Part shown: positions 28,676-37,161 of the stretch, piece after piece
How the letters are laid out: each line of letters begins with the position of its first letter
How positions within the stretch are numbered: the first letter of the stretch is position 1
Assembly: GCF_002019765.1 (NCBI RefSeq)
Contig: NZ_KV917380.1
Location: forward strand, 1,168,707-1,232,706
Origin: Shouchella oshimensis
GTDB taxonomy: Bacteria; Bacillota; Bacilli; Bacillales; Bacillaceae_D
DNA: 64,000 bases
Direction of reading: 5' to 3'
The notes under the pieces: model-generated
The model's input: only the letters and a program-made list of their open reading frames with translations
The model's database searches: none
Told to the model about the DNA's origin: nothing
Program-made: the position numbers and the translations under genes

Positions 28676-29566
28676 ATGTTAGCAATGACAATTCCAGCAA
28701 GCACAGCAAACTTAGGACCAGGCTTTGACTCAATTGGAATGGCGTTAGACCGCTATCTTCACGTAGATGTAGAACGAAGCGACTCATGGTCCTTCCATTG
28801 CGATAATCCAGGGCTTGAAAACTTAGGACCAAACAATTTAATTTATCAAGCAGCAGCATTTACAGCGAAACATTTGGAGACGTCGCTTCTTCCTTGTCGT
28901 GTTTCCATGAAAAATGATATTCCGCTCTCAAAAGGGTTTGGGTCAAGTGCAGCAGCGATTGTTGCTGGTATCGAGATTGCTTGCTATTGTGCGGATCGAA
29001 CCGTTTCTCAAAAAGAAAAAGTGCGCATTGGTTCTCTATTTGAAGGGCACCCAGATAATGTGGCACCTTCCATATATGGCGGCTTAATTGTAGGGGCTCA
29101 CCGAGATCATCGTACAGACATTATTCACGTCTCAGAGCCGAAAGTTGAGTTAGTCGCACTCATTCCTCCTGAAATTCTAGAGACGAAAAAAGCACGAGGG
29201 ATTTTACCGAAGCAACTTCAATTTAAACAAGCTATCCAGACAAGCGCATTATCAAATGTTATGACAGCTGCTATTCTAGCGAATAATTGGAGTCTAGCCG
29301 GTGAATTAATGATGGAAGATTTGTATCATCAACCCTATCGCAAACACCTTATCCCCCACTGGTCTGACATCATGAATTTTGTAAAGGACCATCGTTTTTC
29401 GTATGGCGCTGCTTTAAGTGGGGCAGGTCCAACGGTATTGTGTTTTGTGGAGCAAGGTAGTGGAAAACGCTTCGCCAAAGAAGTTCAACGTCGTTTTCCA
29501 TATTATCAAGCAGAAGTTGCAAGACCAGCTACAGTTGGAACAGCACTATCTGTTGTGCAAGCATAG
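28676..29566 (+). CDS. thrB: Homoserine kinase ThrB
   Basis: GHMP-family kinase, 296 residues, phosphorylating homoserine for ThrC. It has the N-terminal PASTANLGPGFDSIG block and the ATP loop PLSKGFGSSAAA, with YGAALSGAGPTVLCF near the end. The gene starts two bases after the thrC stop with the ribosome site inside thrC, so the two are coupled. Confidence 0.97.
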   Translation: MLAMTIPASTANLGPGFDSIGMALDRYLHVDVERSDSWSFHCDNPGLENLGPNNLIYQAAAFTAKHLETSLLPCRVSMKNDIPLSKGFGSSAAAIVAGIEIACYCADRTVSQKEKVRIGSLFEGHPDNVAPSIYGGLIVGAHRDHRTDIIHVSEPKVELVALIPPEILETKKARGILPKQLQFKQAIQTSALSNVMTAAILANNWSLAGELMMEDLYHQPYRKHLIPHWSDIMNFVKDHRFSYGAALSGAGPTVLCFVEQGSGKRFAKEVQRRFPYYQAEVARPATVGTALSVVQA

Positions 29567-29574
29567 CTTTCCTA

Positions 29575-29593
29575 ACAGTAGGCATACTACTGT
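29575..29593 (+). promoter_or_regulatory. Palindrome before the SplA-like gene
   Basis: ACAGTAG-GCATA-CTACTGT is a perfect 7-bp inverted repeat placed 9 bases after the thrB stop and just before the ribosome site of the next gene. It lacks a T tract. It could be an operator or an RNA hairpin limiting translation. Confidence 0.4.
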
Positions 29594-29611
29594 GAAAAGG
29601 AGGCGAATGCT

Positions 29612-29833
29612 ATGCTACAAGTAAATGAATTGAAAGATGGTCAATCGGTTTTTGTTATTTATAGTAATCCCCACACCCCCACTGTTGCAACAATACAGGA
29701 AGGGTATATATCGGTTGACGCCCTCGGAACATCGGTTGTTGTGTACGACTATTATCATACATTAGAAGAAGATGATGCGGTTTTTGCTTCTTATGAGGAT
29801 GCAGAGCAAGTTTATAACCAATATATCATGTAG
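29612..29833 (+). CDS. SplA-like small regulator (TRAP-like)
   Basis: A 73-residue protein that resembles SplA, the negative regulator of the spore photoproduct lyase operon. The shared part is QSVFVIYSNPHTPTVATIQE and the acidic C-terminal EDDAVFASYEDAEQVY. No splB (photoproduct lyase) gene is adjacent, so it is an orphan copy after thrB. It has AAGGAGG before the ATG. Identification rests on memory of the family and should be treated as probable. Confidence 0.55.
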   Translation: MLQVNELKDGQSVFVIYSNPHTPTVATIQEGYISVDALGTSVVVYDYYHTLEEDDAVFASYEDAEQVYNQYIM

Positions 29834-29840
29834 AGAAAAA

Positions 29841-29873
29841 AGGAGAAGGGTTGTTTAAGCCCTTCTCCTTTGC
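29841..29873. terminator. Bidirectional terminator between the SplA-like gene and tlp
   Basis: GGAGAAGGG/CCCTTCTCC with a nine-base loop, preceded by AAAAAA and followed by TTT. Confidence 0.85.
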
Positions 29874-29878
29874 CCGCA

Positions 29879-30097
29879 TTAACGTTCTCTCTCTTCTTCT
29901 TCTCTTTCCCTTTCAAGCGCGTCAATACTCAATTCTCGATTACGCTTCTTTTCAATCAACGCTCGTTTTTCGTCAGGATGCAATTCTGCAGCATGTTCGG
30001 TCTTGTACAATTCAGCCTCGTGCATCCGTCTTTTCGTGTCTTCAATAACGGATTGAATTTTTCTTGCGTTGTCGCTACGATTGTCGTTATTCGTCAT
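29879..30097 (-). CDS. tlp: Small acid-soluble spore protein Tlp
   Basis: A 72-residue, highly charged helical protein. DNRSDNARKIQSVIEDT and the ...RALIEKKRNRELSIDALERE segment match Tlp, a minor spore core protein of Bacillus (named for faint thioredoxin likeness). The start at 30097 is preceded by AAGGAAGGTGA. Expected to be made in the forespore. Confidence 0.85.
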   Translation of the reverse strand: MTNNDNRSDNARKIQSVIEDTKRRMHEAELYKTEHAAELHPDEKRALIEKKRNRELSIDALEREREEEERER

Positions 30098-30154
30098 CGT
30101 GTTGTCACCTTCCTTTAGTAGAAGTGTTCTACAAAAGAAGAAAACTATGTACAC

Positions 30155-30184
30155 AAAAAAGCAGTAAAGCGTCTGCTTTACTGC
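30155..30184 (-). terminator. Intrinsic terminator after yutI
   Basis: Read on the minus strand, GCAGTAAAGC/GCTTTACTGC with a four-base loop is followed by TTTTTT, downstream of yutI. Confidence 0.85.
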
Positions 30185-30199
30185 TGAATAGACTGGTGA

Positions 30200-30439
30200 T
30201 TAGAATACTTGCTCGATTTCAACTACCCCTGGAACTTCCTCTAAAAGGGCACGCTCAATCCCAGCTTTTAACGTAATTGTAGAGCTTGGGCAAGATCCGC
30301 AAGCACCAAGTAGACGTACTTTTACGATCCCGTCTTCCACATCAACAAGTTCAACGTCTCCGCCATCACGTAGCAAAAACGGACGAAGCTTATCCAATAC
30401 CTCTTGCACTTGCTCCATCATATCTGTGCTTGTTTCCAT
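30200..30439 (-). CDS. yutI: NifU-like Fe-S carrier YutI
   Basis: A 79-residue NifU C-terminal-domain protein with the CxxC cluster motif in [10 protein letters not shown]. Such Nfu proteins carry Fe-S clusters from the Suf scaffold to targets, possibly including LipA. AAAGGAG precedes the start. The partner scaffold SufBCD is encoded about 20 kb away in this window. Confidence 0.93.
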   Translation of the reverse strand: METSTDMMEQVQEVLDKLRPFLLRDGGDVELVDVEDGIVKVRLLGACGSCPSSTITLKAGIERALLEEVPGVVEIEQVF

Positions 30440-30678
30440 TAGGAATCACTCCTTTCATCATATTCTCATTATAATCGCCTAAATGAAAAAAATCCATGCA
30501 TCTGCTCAATTATTTTAGATTCGTACCAACGTTTAGTTGTAAGTTAAGCTAAAATAGCTCTTCTTACTTGTACAGGTGAACTTATTAAAGGAGAGAGAAG
30601 GAATTATGACCTTTTTAATAGCTTCTAAAACGTATCTCATGTAAGCTAATAGGAAAGAGTATTGAAAGGATGAGGTGG

Positions 30679-31002
30679 GTGCAAAAAATTGAGTTTACGG
30701 TTTATGGAGCAGAGCAAAAGTGTGCTTCTTGCGTACATTTGCCAAGTGCCTTAGAGACAAAAGATTGGTTAGAAGCAGCATTAACCCGGAAATTCCCACA
30801 TGAGAATTTATCGTTTCACTATGTCGATATCGAGGCCCCACAAACTGAACAAGAAAAAGAGCTAGCAGAAGCCATTTTAAATGAAGAGTATTTCTATCCA
30901 TTGCTGGTAGTCAACGGAGACATTCTTGCAGAAGGAAATCCTAGTTTAAAAGTGGTTACACAACGAGTAGAAGCCATTCTTTCTGCCTCTTCCCATCAGT
31001 AA
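30679..31002 (+). CDS. yuzD: DUF1462 family protein YuzD
   Basis: A 107-residue thioredoxin-like protein of the YuzD family. KCASC (CxxC) near the N-terminus resembles a redox site, with YPLLVVNGDILAEG as the later conserved block. GTG 30679 is preferred since AAAGG is eight bases upstream; the ATG nine bases earlier has no room for a site. Function unknown; position next to yutI suggests a possible link with Fe-S or thiol metabolism. Confidence 0.85.
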   Translation: MQKIEFTVYGAEQKCASCVHLPSALETKDWLEAALTRKFPHENLSFHYVDIEAPQTEQEKELAEAILNEEYFYPLLVVNGDILAEGNPSLKVVTQRVEAILSASSHQ

Positions 31003-31040
31003 AAAGCGCTAAAGGAGTAAGTTCCTTTAACGCTTTTTAG
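31001..31040. terminator. Bidirectional terminator between yuzD and yutJ
   Basis: AAAAAGCG, AAAGGA and their complements TCCTTT, CGCTTTTT form a stem with one internal mismatch between convergent genes. Confidence 0.85.
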
Positions 31041-31042
31041 TA

Positions 31043-32110
31043 TCAACCGCTGTGGTACTTATACATCCAAAGCACGCCACTTTTTAAAATCCGCGCTACA
31101 CGGCCAGTAAGTGGACGTTCGCCCATCATACCAAAACCATGTTTCTTGCCTAATGAGCCTAAAACCCCTTTAAGCTTAATGCGAGGCATTTCTTCAGGTA
31201 GAGGTTCTTCTTTCCATTGATGCTTTAAGATGGTTACGATTTGTTCTGCTTGCCCCTCTGCAAGCTGTGCACTTGGTGCATGAGGTAAGCTCGCACAATC
31301 TCCGACAACGAAGATATCAGGGTGATTTGGGATAAAATGTTGTGGTGTTAATTTGATGCGTCCAGATCGATCCTTTTCTACATCTAAATCGCGAACGACC
31401 TGAACAGGTTGAACACCAGCAGTCCAAATAACTGCGTCACTTTCTATTCTTTCATCATGATTGTAGAGTGCACCTGGTTCTACTTTCGTAATGTTTGAAT
31501 TGTTGCTGACATCAACACCATGTTCAACAAACCAATTTTGAACATATGCGCTTAATTTCTTAGGAAACTGACTCATAACGGATTCGCCACGATCAAATAA
31601 TTTAATTGAAAGGTCAGGTCGGCTTTCACGTAATTCACTTGCTAATTCTACGCCGCTCAAGCCAGCACCAACAATGGAAACAACACCTTCTGGTCTAACA
31701 TTATTTAGCGCTTCATACGTTCGACGAGTTGCACTCATAGTTTGAATACTGTACGTATACGTATCTGCACCAGGCACACCGTGATATTTATCAGTGCACC
31801 CCAAACCGATAACAAGTTTATCGAAAGGAAGTGTTTCGCCGTTGTTCAACTCAATCGCGTGATCTTCAGCGTGGATAGCAGTGACAGTTGCGTATTTAAT
31901 GTGTAGGCGAGCATCTTCTGGGAATGTCACTCGTAAATGATGATCTGATGCAGTTCCAGCTGCAAGTGCATAGTATTCGGTTTTTAAACAATGATAAGGC
32001 ATTTCATCAACGAGAATAATTTCCCAGTCTTTTGGTAAGTCATTAGGTAGCAGTCGTTGTAAGACACGCATACCACCGTAACCTGCTCCAAGTACAACAA
32101 GTTTCTTCAT
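31043..32110 (-). CDS. yutJ: Type II NADH dehydrogenase YutJ
   Basis: A 355-residue NDH-2 flavoprotein that oxidises NADH and reduces menaquinone without pumping protons. The FAD motif is VVLGAGYGGMR at the N-terminus; the NADH motif is VSIVGAGLSGVELASEL; the second FAD block is DIFVVGDCASL. It has its own site AAAAGGAG ten bases before the ATG, so it can be made alone. The reading frame is, however, open upstream into a TetR gene, with no stop between them. A second NDH-2 (yumB) is in this window. Confidence 0.92.
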   Translation of the reverse strand: MKKLVVLGAGYGGMRVLQRLLPNDLPKDWEIILVDEMPYHCLKTEYYALAAGTASDHHLRVTFPEDARLHIKYATVTAIHAEDHAIELNNGETLPFDKLVIGLGCTDKYHGVPGADTYTYSIQTMSATRRTYEALNNVRPEGVVSIVGAGLSGVELASELRESRPDLSIKLFDRGESVMSQFPKKLSAYVQNWFVEHGVDVSNNSNITKVEPGALYNHDERIESDAVIWTAGVQPVQVVRDLDVEKDRSGRIKLTPQHFIPNHPDIFVVGDCASLPHAPSAQLAEGQAEQIVTILKHQWKEEPLPEEMPRIKLKGVLGSLGKKHGFGMMGERPLTGRVARILKSGVLWMYKYHSG

Positions 32111-32668
32111 AAGTAGAGATCTCCTTTTAAGCGAAATTGCGTTAAAACTAGTTTCTATTAAGGACATAGCTCGATGGACAAGTCCTATTCTTGTGGATTC
32201 TTGATGGAAAGCACTCATCGTATAGGTAATATGACTGTTAATAATATGAGCGTAATGCTCTCTTTCTTTTAGTGATAGTGTTTCGTAGGCTCGTTCTAAC
32301 AGCTCAACCCAATAGGTGTGCAAGCGCTTTTCATTTTCAATTACATGTTTCAACGTTTGAATTGTTAAGCTAGGATGAATATCATAATCCTTTAGTAAGA
32401 AGAGTAAGCATGAACGAATGTGCGTTAAGATTGTGTCAGAAGAAAGGTTCTCATGTTGTTGATTCAATAGTTCTAACAATTGTTTCTCAAATAGAGCATG
32501 TAGAATGGATTCTTTTGTAGGAAAGTGGTTAAAAAATGTACCTTTCGCTACATGTGCGCCTTTTGTAATTTCTGCAACGGTTGTTTCTTCAAAGCCGTTT
32601 TCATAAAATAAGGTATGTGCAGAATGAAGTATGGCAGAACGTGTTTTGTTTTTTTTCGATTGATTCAT
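32111..32668 (-). CDS. TetR-family regulator in frame with yutJ, no own stop codon
   Basis: A TetR repressor of 186 residues up to the yutJ start. The DNA-binding head is complete: SAILHSAHTLFYENGFEETT, then VAEITKGAHVAKGTFFNHFPTK with the typical recognition helix. The rest is helical ligand-binding domain of normal length. No stop codon separates it from yutJ: codons read through the yutJ ribosome site (L-K-R-R-S-L-L) into M-K-K of yutJ. Either a fused regulator-enzyme is made, or the stop was lost or miscalled. The start at 32668 is preceded by AGGCGG; the frame is open further up to 32782. Confidence 0.8.
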
Positions 32669-32875
32669 TTTTAAAAAACCGCCTAAAATTACGGTTTGTT
32701 TTTTCACCTCGGTTACGAGTGGTTGATGCTGAAAATGACTCTGGTCAGTTTTGATTATACCGATTGTGCTTTCATTCGACAACCCAAAATGGACACTTTC
32801 TTCTTTTACTAATGCAATTGATTCAGATTGACTTTACAGTAGTGACAAAGTAGCATAAAAAAAGAGGTGAATGAA

Positions 32876-33106
32876 GTGAAGATGTTGATTGAGTGCTGTA
32901 TGAACAATATTCATAATGGAACAGGTGAAGTCTTGAAAGCTTTCCATTCACTTCCCCACGTTGAGATAGTGGAATATGGTTGTTTAACACAATGTGGCAT
33001 ATGTCGCCAAGAGAATTTTTTGTTCATAAATGGTACATTTGTTGCTGGCGAGACCCCAGATCAATTACTAGAAAAGATAAATAAGATGTGCTTTACTTTA
33101 ACATAA
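32876..33106 (+). CDS. yuzB: DUF1450 family protein YuzB
   Basis: A 76-residue YuzB-like protein. The conserved core VEIVEYGCLTQCGICRQE holds three cysteines, reminiscent of a metal or cluster site, followed by FINGTFVAGETPDQLLEKI. GTG 32876 is spaced correctly after AGAGGTG. Unlike B. subtilis YuzB it has extra cysteines near the N-terminus (ECCMNN). Function unknown. Confidence 0.82.
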   Translation: MKMLIECCMNNIHNGTGEVLKAFHSLPHVEIVEYGCLTQCGICRQENFLFINGTFVAGETPDQLLEKINKMCFTLT

Positions 33107-33150
33107 CGCATTTGAATGAGTATTGAACTAGCAATAGAGGAGGAAACCCG

Positions 33151-33390
33151 TTGCACCCTTTACCATTTAGTCACACATGGCCTTATGAAGTACAAGGCAA
33201 AGATATTTATATTGAAGAATGTCCTTTTTGTCAGCAGGAACATGTGTTAACGAATATGAAGCAAAAAGACGTGAAACGAGCAAAAGAACAGTTTAAAGTC
33301 CGTTTAAATATGCCTTGCTGTCATACGGTTATGACGATAGTAGAGGCAGATGATGATTATTTCTGGGCTGATCAACCATTAAGAGGGTGA
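33151..33390 (+). CDS. Hypothetical cysteine-rich protein, 79 residues
   Basis: A 79-residue protein with ECPFCQQEH and a later MPCCHTVM, a spacing that could form a small zinc ribbon. It starts at TTG 33151 with AGGAGG eight bases upstream. It lies eight bases before dapF and is likely co-transcribed. Not recognised as a named family. Confidence 0.68.
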   Translation: MHPLPFSHTWPYEVQGKDIYIEECPFCQQEHVLTNMKQKDVKRAKEQFKVRLNMPCCHTVMTIVEADDDYFWADQPLRG

Positions 33391-33397
33391 AACAAAA

Positions 33398-34249
33398 ATG
33401 AAATTTACAAAAATGCATGGGTTAGGAAATAGCTATATTTACATCAATATGTTTAATGAAGATTTACCCGAAAACAAATTAAGTGAAACCGCTGTACAGT
33501 TAGCAGATAAGAATACAGGTATCGGAAGTGATGGGATGATCTTGATCTATCCATCACACACAGCAGCAGTTAAAATGAGGGTGTTTAACAATGATGGTTC
33601 AGAAGCAAAGAACTGTGGCAATGGTTTGCGCTGTGTAGCGAAATATAGCTATGAACATGGACTTGTAACAACGACTTCTTTTACTATTGAAACATTAGGT
33701 GGGAATGTTGAAGCAACTGTTTCAGTTGATCATGAAAATTGTGTTCAATCTATAACGATTAATATGGGACAACCACGCTTAGTGGCAAAAGACATTCCTA
33801 TGCAACATAAGCAGAGTGAAGCAATGGTTATTAACGAAGCGATTTCAGTGAACCATCAAGACATCTTAGTAACCGCCATCTCTATGGGAAATCCACATGC
33901 CGTTCAATTTATTGACTCCATTGAAAAGGCTCCAGTTGAAGAAATCGGTCCCCTACTTGAAAAGCATGAACGATTCCCTGAATGGGTAAACGTTGAATGG
34001 GTCGAAGTTGTTAGCCCGAAAGAAATTCACTTTCGGGTGTGGGAAAGAGGTTCCGGTATAACCCAGGCGTGCGGAACAGGTGCTTGTGCAGCCGTAGTGG
34101 CAAGCGTTTTAAATGGCTATTTAGAGAAAGAATCTGAGGTTACCGTGCACTTATTAGGTGGCGATTTACAGATTACGTGGAAAGAAAATGGAGATGTCTG
34201 GATGAAGGGCCCTGCTGAATATATATGCAGTGGTGATGTGTACGTATAG
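33398..34249 (+). CDS. dapF: Diaminopimelate epimerase DapF
   Basis: DapF, 283 residues, cofactor-free epimerase making meso-diaminopimelate for lysine and peptidoglycan. The two catalytic cysteines are C73 in [10 protein letters not shown] and the one in [12 protein letters not shown]. It has the normal two-fold repeat architecture. The internal lysine riboswitch-controlled transporter elsewhere in the window is the only other lysine-related gene seen. Confidence 0.97.
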   Translation: MKFTKMHGLGNSYIYINMFNEDLPENKLSETAVQLADKNTGIGSDGMILIYPSHTAAVKMRVFNNDGSEAKNCGNGLRCVAKYSYEHGLVTTTSFTIETLGGNVEATVSVDHENCVQSITINMGQPRLVAKDIPMQHKQSEAMVINEAISVNHQDILVTAISMGNPHAVQFIDSIEKAPVEEIGPLLEKHERFPEWVNVEWVEVVSPKEIHFRVWERGSGITQACGTGACAAVVASVLNGYLEKESEVTVHLLGGDLQITWKENGDVWMKGPAEYICSGDVYV

Positions 34250-34251
34250 AA

Positions 34252-34286
34252 AGAAAGCTTGTGGCCTTGTCGCCACAAGCTTTTTT
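34252..34286. terminator. Bidirectional terminator between dapF and mqnE
   Basis: AAAGCTTGTGGC/GCCACAAGCTTT with a five-base loop and T run, between convergent genes. Confidence 0.9.
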
Positions 34287-34288
34287 GT

Positions 34289-35383
34289 TTAGTATTCTTT
34301 AATAATGTTGTAGAACGTATCCCGCTCAACCGGATTTTTTCCGGCACTTTTAATCATATGAATCAATTCTTTTCTCGTAATACCGGCAGATGTTAATGCA
34401 CCGACAGAATGAGAAATTCGTTCTTCAATTAATGTACCATGGATATCGCTTGAACCAAATGTTAATGCCATTTGTGTAAGTTGAACACCAATATTAATCC
34501 AATAGGCTTTAATATGAGGGAAGTTATCAAGCATTAAGCGACTAACTGCAATGGTTCTCATATCGTCGTAAGCAGACGTTCGTCTATTTAACCCAGCTTT
34601 CACGTTTCTTGGCTGCATCGCTAGTGGGATAAATACCATAAACCCATTTGTACGGTCTTGAAGCTCACGTACCCGCTGCATATGAATCAAGCGTTCTTCT
34701 TTTGATTCAACTGAGCCATAAAGCATAGTGGAGTGCGTACGTAAACCAAGATTGTGGGCTGTTTCATGTGCTTCAAGCCATTGGTCAGTAGAAGCTTTCT
34801 CAGGGCTCATAATGGCACGATAGCGCTCCGTTAGGATCTCGGCACCGCCACCTGTAAGTGTTGAAAGACCAGCATCCATTAATGTTTGAATTACTTCTTT
34901 CATAGAAATGCCTGCGAGACGGGAGAAAAATTCGATCTCAGCGCCAGTATATGCTTTTACTGTTACATGTGGATAATGTTTCTTTAATGTTTTAACGATA
35001 TTAACATAATAGTCAAAGCCGACTTCATTGTTATGACCACCAACAATATGAAATTCTCGAATATTATCGTTCCAACGGTCAGAAACGTATTTTAACAACG
35101 CTTCTTCATCCATAGTGTAGGCACCTTCTTCACCTGGCTTCCGTTTAAACCCGCAAAAGCCACAGTTTGCCTCACATACATTTGTTGGATTGATATAGAG
35201 GTTTTCAATAAAATAAACGTTTTGACCATTCTTTCTTTCGTTTACAAGATTAGCTAATTGAGCAACACCAAGCAAATCTGGTGTTTCGTATAATGTTAGA
35301 CCATCTTCTATGGATAAGCGTTCACCGTTCAAAACTTTCTCTTTTACGTTTTGAAGGTTTGTGTCTGTCAAAAGCACACTCAT
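34289..35383 (-). CDS. mqnE: Aminofutalosine synthase MqnE
   Basis: A 364-residue radical SAM enzyme of the futalosine route to menaquinone. The cluster motif is C70-x3-C74-x2-C77 in NVCEANCGFCGF; SAM and substrate blocks include FHIVGGHNNEVGF, TGGGAEIL and STMLYGSVE. Sequence pattern fits MqnE better than MqnC or ThiH. It is alone here, convergent with dapF, without other mqn genes. B. subtilis uses the classic men pathway, so this marks a metabolic difference of the host. Confidence 0.82.
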   Translation of the reverse strand: MSVLLTDTNLQNVKEKVLNGERLSIEDGLTLYETPDLLGVAQLANLVNERKNGQNVYFIENLYINPTNVCEANCGFCGFKRKPGEEGAYTMDEEALLKYVSDRWNDNIREFHIVGGHNNEVGFDYYVNIVKTLKKHYPHVTVKAYTGAEIEFFSRLAGISMKEVIQTLMDAGLSTLTGGGAEILTERYRAIMSPEKASTDQWLEAHETAHNLGLRTHSTMLYGSVESKEERLIHMQRVRELQDRTNGFMVFIPLAMQPRNVKAGLNRRTSAYDDMRTIAVSRLMLDNFPHIKAYWINIGVQLTQMALTFGSSDIHGTLIEERISHSVGALTSAGITRKELIHMIKSAGKNPVERDTFYNIIKEY

Positions 35384-35596
35384 CTTCGGAATCCTCCTTT
35401 AAAACATCGCTTGATGCACCTAACGAAGTCTTTTTGTTGATTTCACATTCTATTATACTACTACACTTTTAAGAAAGAAAGGAACGTGAAACAGACACAA
35501 GGAAGAAAATAAGTAGAATGACTTATTGAAAGACGATAGGTGTCCGATGTAATATACAGGTTGGTGAATACTTATAAAATTGAGGTGTGAGGTAAA

Positions 35597-35767
35597 ATGA
35601 ACGTACGGAATGACCTATGTTTGGAAAGGCTAGAGTTGTTGCGGAATCAAATGCTGCAAGCGGCTAAGCGTCATGGTTTAAATCATCCTCTTGTACTGAC
35701 ATACAGCGAACAAATTGACGATATACATAATCGATTAATGCGTAAAGACCAATCACCCTTAGAGTAG
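35597..35767 (+). CDS. Spo0E-like aspartyl-phosphate phosphatase, 56 residues
   Basis: A 56-residue helical-hairpin protein. LLRNQMLQAAKRHGLNHPLV followed by YSEQIDDIHNRL matches the Spo0E family, whose signature is S-Q/E-x-L/I-D. Family members dephosphorylate Spo0A~P and delay sporulation. The frame has a GAGGTGTGAGGT site before the ATG. Small enough to be missed by automatic gene finding. Confidence 0.82.
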   Translation: MNVRNDLCLERLELLRNQMLQAAKRHGLNHPLVLTYSEQIDDIHNRLMRKDQSPLE

Positions 35768-35830
35768 AAAAACTTGAGTATAAAAACAAAAGGGTCTATA
35801 CTATAGGAAAGAAATAAGGGAGGCACGAAC

Positions 35831-36184
35831 ATGATTACTCTTACAGATGCAGCGGCAGCACAAATTCTTTCCATGAAGAAAGAGGAAGGCGACGAGTCAT
35901 TAAAGCTCCGAATCGGTGTACAGGGCGGAGGCTGTTCTGGTCTTTCCTATGGCATGGGCTTTGATGATGAGAAGACAGAGGACGATACAGCATTCCAAGT
36001 GAATGGAATTGATGTTATTGTTGATCAGGAAAGTGAACCAATTATTAAAGGACTAGTCATTGATTATAAACAAAATATGATGGGTGGCGGCTTTACGATT
36101 GATAATCCTAATGCGATTGCCAATTGTGGATGTGGCTCTTCATTTAGAACCGCAACAAATGCCGGTACACCAGAAAATTGTTAA
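35831..36184 (+). CDS. yutM: A-type Fe-S carrier (ErpA/HesB family, YutM)
   Basis: A 117-residue A-type carrier with the three cluster cysteines C35 (GGGCSGL), C99 and C101 (NCGCGSSF). It should deliver Fe-S clusters built by Suf to client enzymes. GGGAGG precedes its ATG. In B. subtilis yutM lies near dapF and yumC; here a 7.4-kb block bounded by repeats separates it from yumC. Confidence 0.95.
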   Translation: MITLTDAAAAQILSMKKEEGDESLKLRIGVQGGGCSGLSYGMGFDDEKTEDDTAFQVNGIDVIVDQESEPIIKGLVIDYKQNMMGGGFTIDNPNAIANCGCGSSFRTATNAGTPENC

Positions 36185-36190
36185 AACAAA

Positions 36191-36465
36191 GAGGCTGGGA
36201 CAAAAGTAGATAGACAGACCAAAAAGACGAACATTCCTAAAAATAGGAACGTTCGTCTTTTGTTTTCTATGAAAATGAGCGGAAGGAGAATCCGAAGACT
36301 CCTGGGGGATCAGCACGTGTCTGAAGACTCTGGAGTGGCGGTTTTCCACGGAGGAGGCTGAGACCGTGTCCCCGGAAAGCGAAGGATTCTCCTGTAGCGG
36401 TGCTACTCAGCATAGTTTAGACTATTCGTCTTTTCAAATACTACTTTTCGTTATGTCCCAGCCTC
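36191..36465 (+). repeat. Repeat element copy 2 (275 bp)
   Basis: Full-length copy with perfect 12-bp ends GAGGCTGGGACA and TGTCCCAGCCTC. Inside are the hairpin GACGAACATTCC/GGAACGTTCGTC and a longer stem GGAGAATCC/GGATTCTCC that encloses CACGG/CCGTG. It starts six bases after the yutM stop and ends three bases before the stop of the convergent permease gene. By hand comparison it differs from copy 3 at nine positions. Confidence 0.95.
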
Positions 36466-36468
36466 TTC

Positions 36469-37143
36469 TTATTTTTGTTCTGGTTCCAAGTAATGATTGT
36501 AGCGTTTTTCTAAATACCGTTGTAGCCAAGAGAGCAACGAGCATACACCCCAGTAGATAAGCGCTGCAACAACAATAACGGTTAAATAATTGAATTCACG
36601 ACCACCGATTATGCGTGCTTGATACATGAGTTCGGGCAACGCAATGGTAGAGGCAATCGAAGTGGATTTAATGAGTGTTAAAAAGACGTTGCTTAATGGA
36701 GGCAGCGCAATACGAATCGCTTGTGGCAAAATAATATAGCGCATTGTCTGCCATTTTCTTAACCCTAATACAGAACCAGCTTCATGCTGTCCTGCAGGTA
36801 CGGAAGAAAGTGCTGAACGGTTTACTTCCGCGATATAAGCGGAAGTATTTAAACTAAAGGCGACGATTGCTGCAGTGACAGTGCTTAAACTAAACCCAAG
36901 TTCGGGTAGTGCGGCGTAAAGAAGAAAAAGTAGAACAAGGATCGGTACACCGCGATTAAAGGAAATGAAAAGCATACTTGGCCAGCGAAAATAAACATGC
37001 TGGGACATCCTACCTAAAGCTAGAAAGAAGCCAAGTACTAAAGCAATAGTCATGCTTACAACTGCGACGAGCATGGTATATTGAAGTCCCTTTAAAATAT
37101 AGGGAAATGATTCAATGGCAAGTGTCAGATCAAAAGAACTCAT
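36469..37143 (-). CDS. Polar amino-acid ABC transporter permease
   Basis: A 224-residue permease of the HisMQ/GlnP family with about five helices. The EAA coupling loop reads HEAGSVLGLRKWQTMRYIILP. It follows the binding-protein gene by 18 bases. No ATPase gene follows; instead the repeat element begins three bases after the stop. It must share an ATPase encoded elsewhere or the cassette is incomplete. Sequence type suggests cystine, glutamine or arginine. Confidence 0.88.
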   Translation of the reverse strand: MSSFDLTLAIESFPYILKGLQYTMLVAVVSMTIALVLGFFLALGRMSQHVYFRWPSMLFISFNRGVPILVLLFLLYAALPELGFSLSTVTAAIVAFSLNTSAYIAEVNRSALSSVPAGQHEAGSVLGLRKWQTMRYIILPQAIRIALPPLSNVFLTLIKSTSIASTIALPELMYQARIIGGREFNYLTVIVVAALIYWGVCSLLSWLQRYLEKRYNHYLEPEQK

Positions 37144-37161
37144 TCTTAAACACCCTTTACA

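Noticed and set aside
30606-30644. A 12-residue frame with a strong AAAGGAG site upstream of yuzD
   Set aside because: Could be a leader peptide, but it is very short, has no regulatory codon pattern, and no terminator follows.
31043-32782. One single 579-residue gene from 32782
   Set aside because: The first 38 codons lack a ribosome site and TetR homology; TetR starts at 32668, and yutJ has its own start. The in-frame join is reported as a finding instead.
36140-36349. Open frame on the minus strand inside repeat copy 2, similar to one at 43582-43767 in copy 3
   Set aside because: The shared peptide only reflects the shared repeat DNA, has no ribosome site, and overlaps the inverted-repeat ends. 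Frames on the plus strand at 36366-36560 and 43766-43993 are rejected for the same reason.
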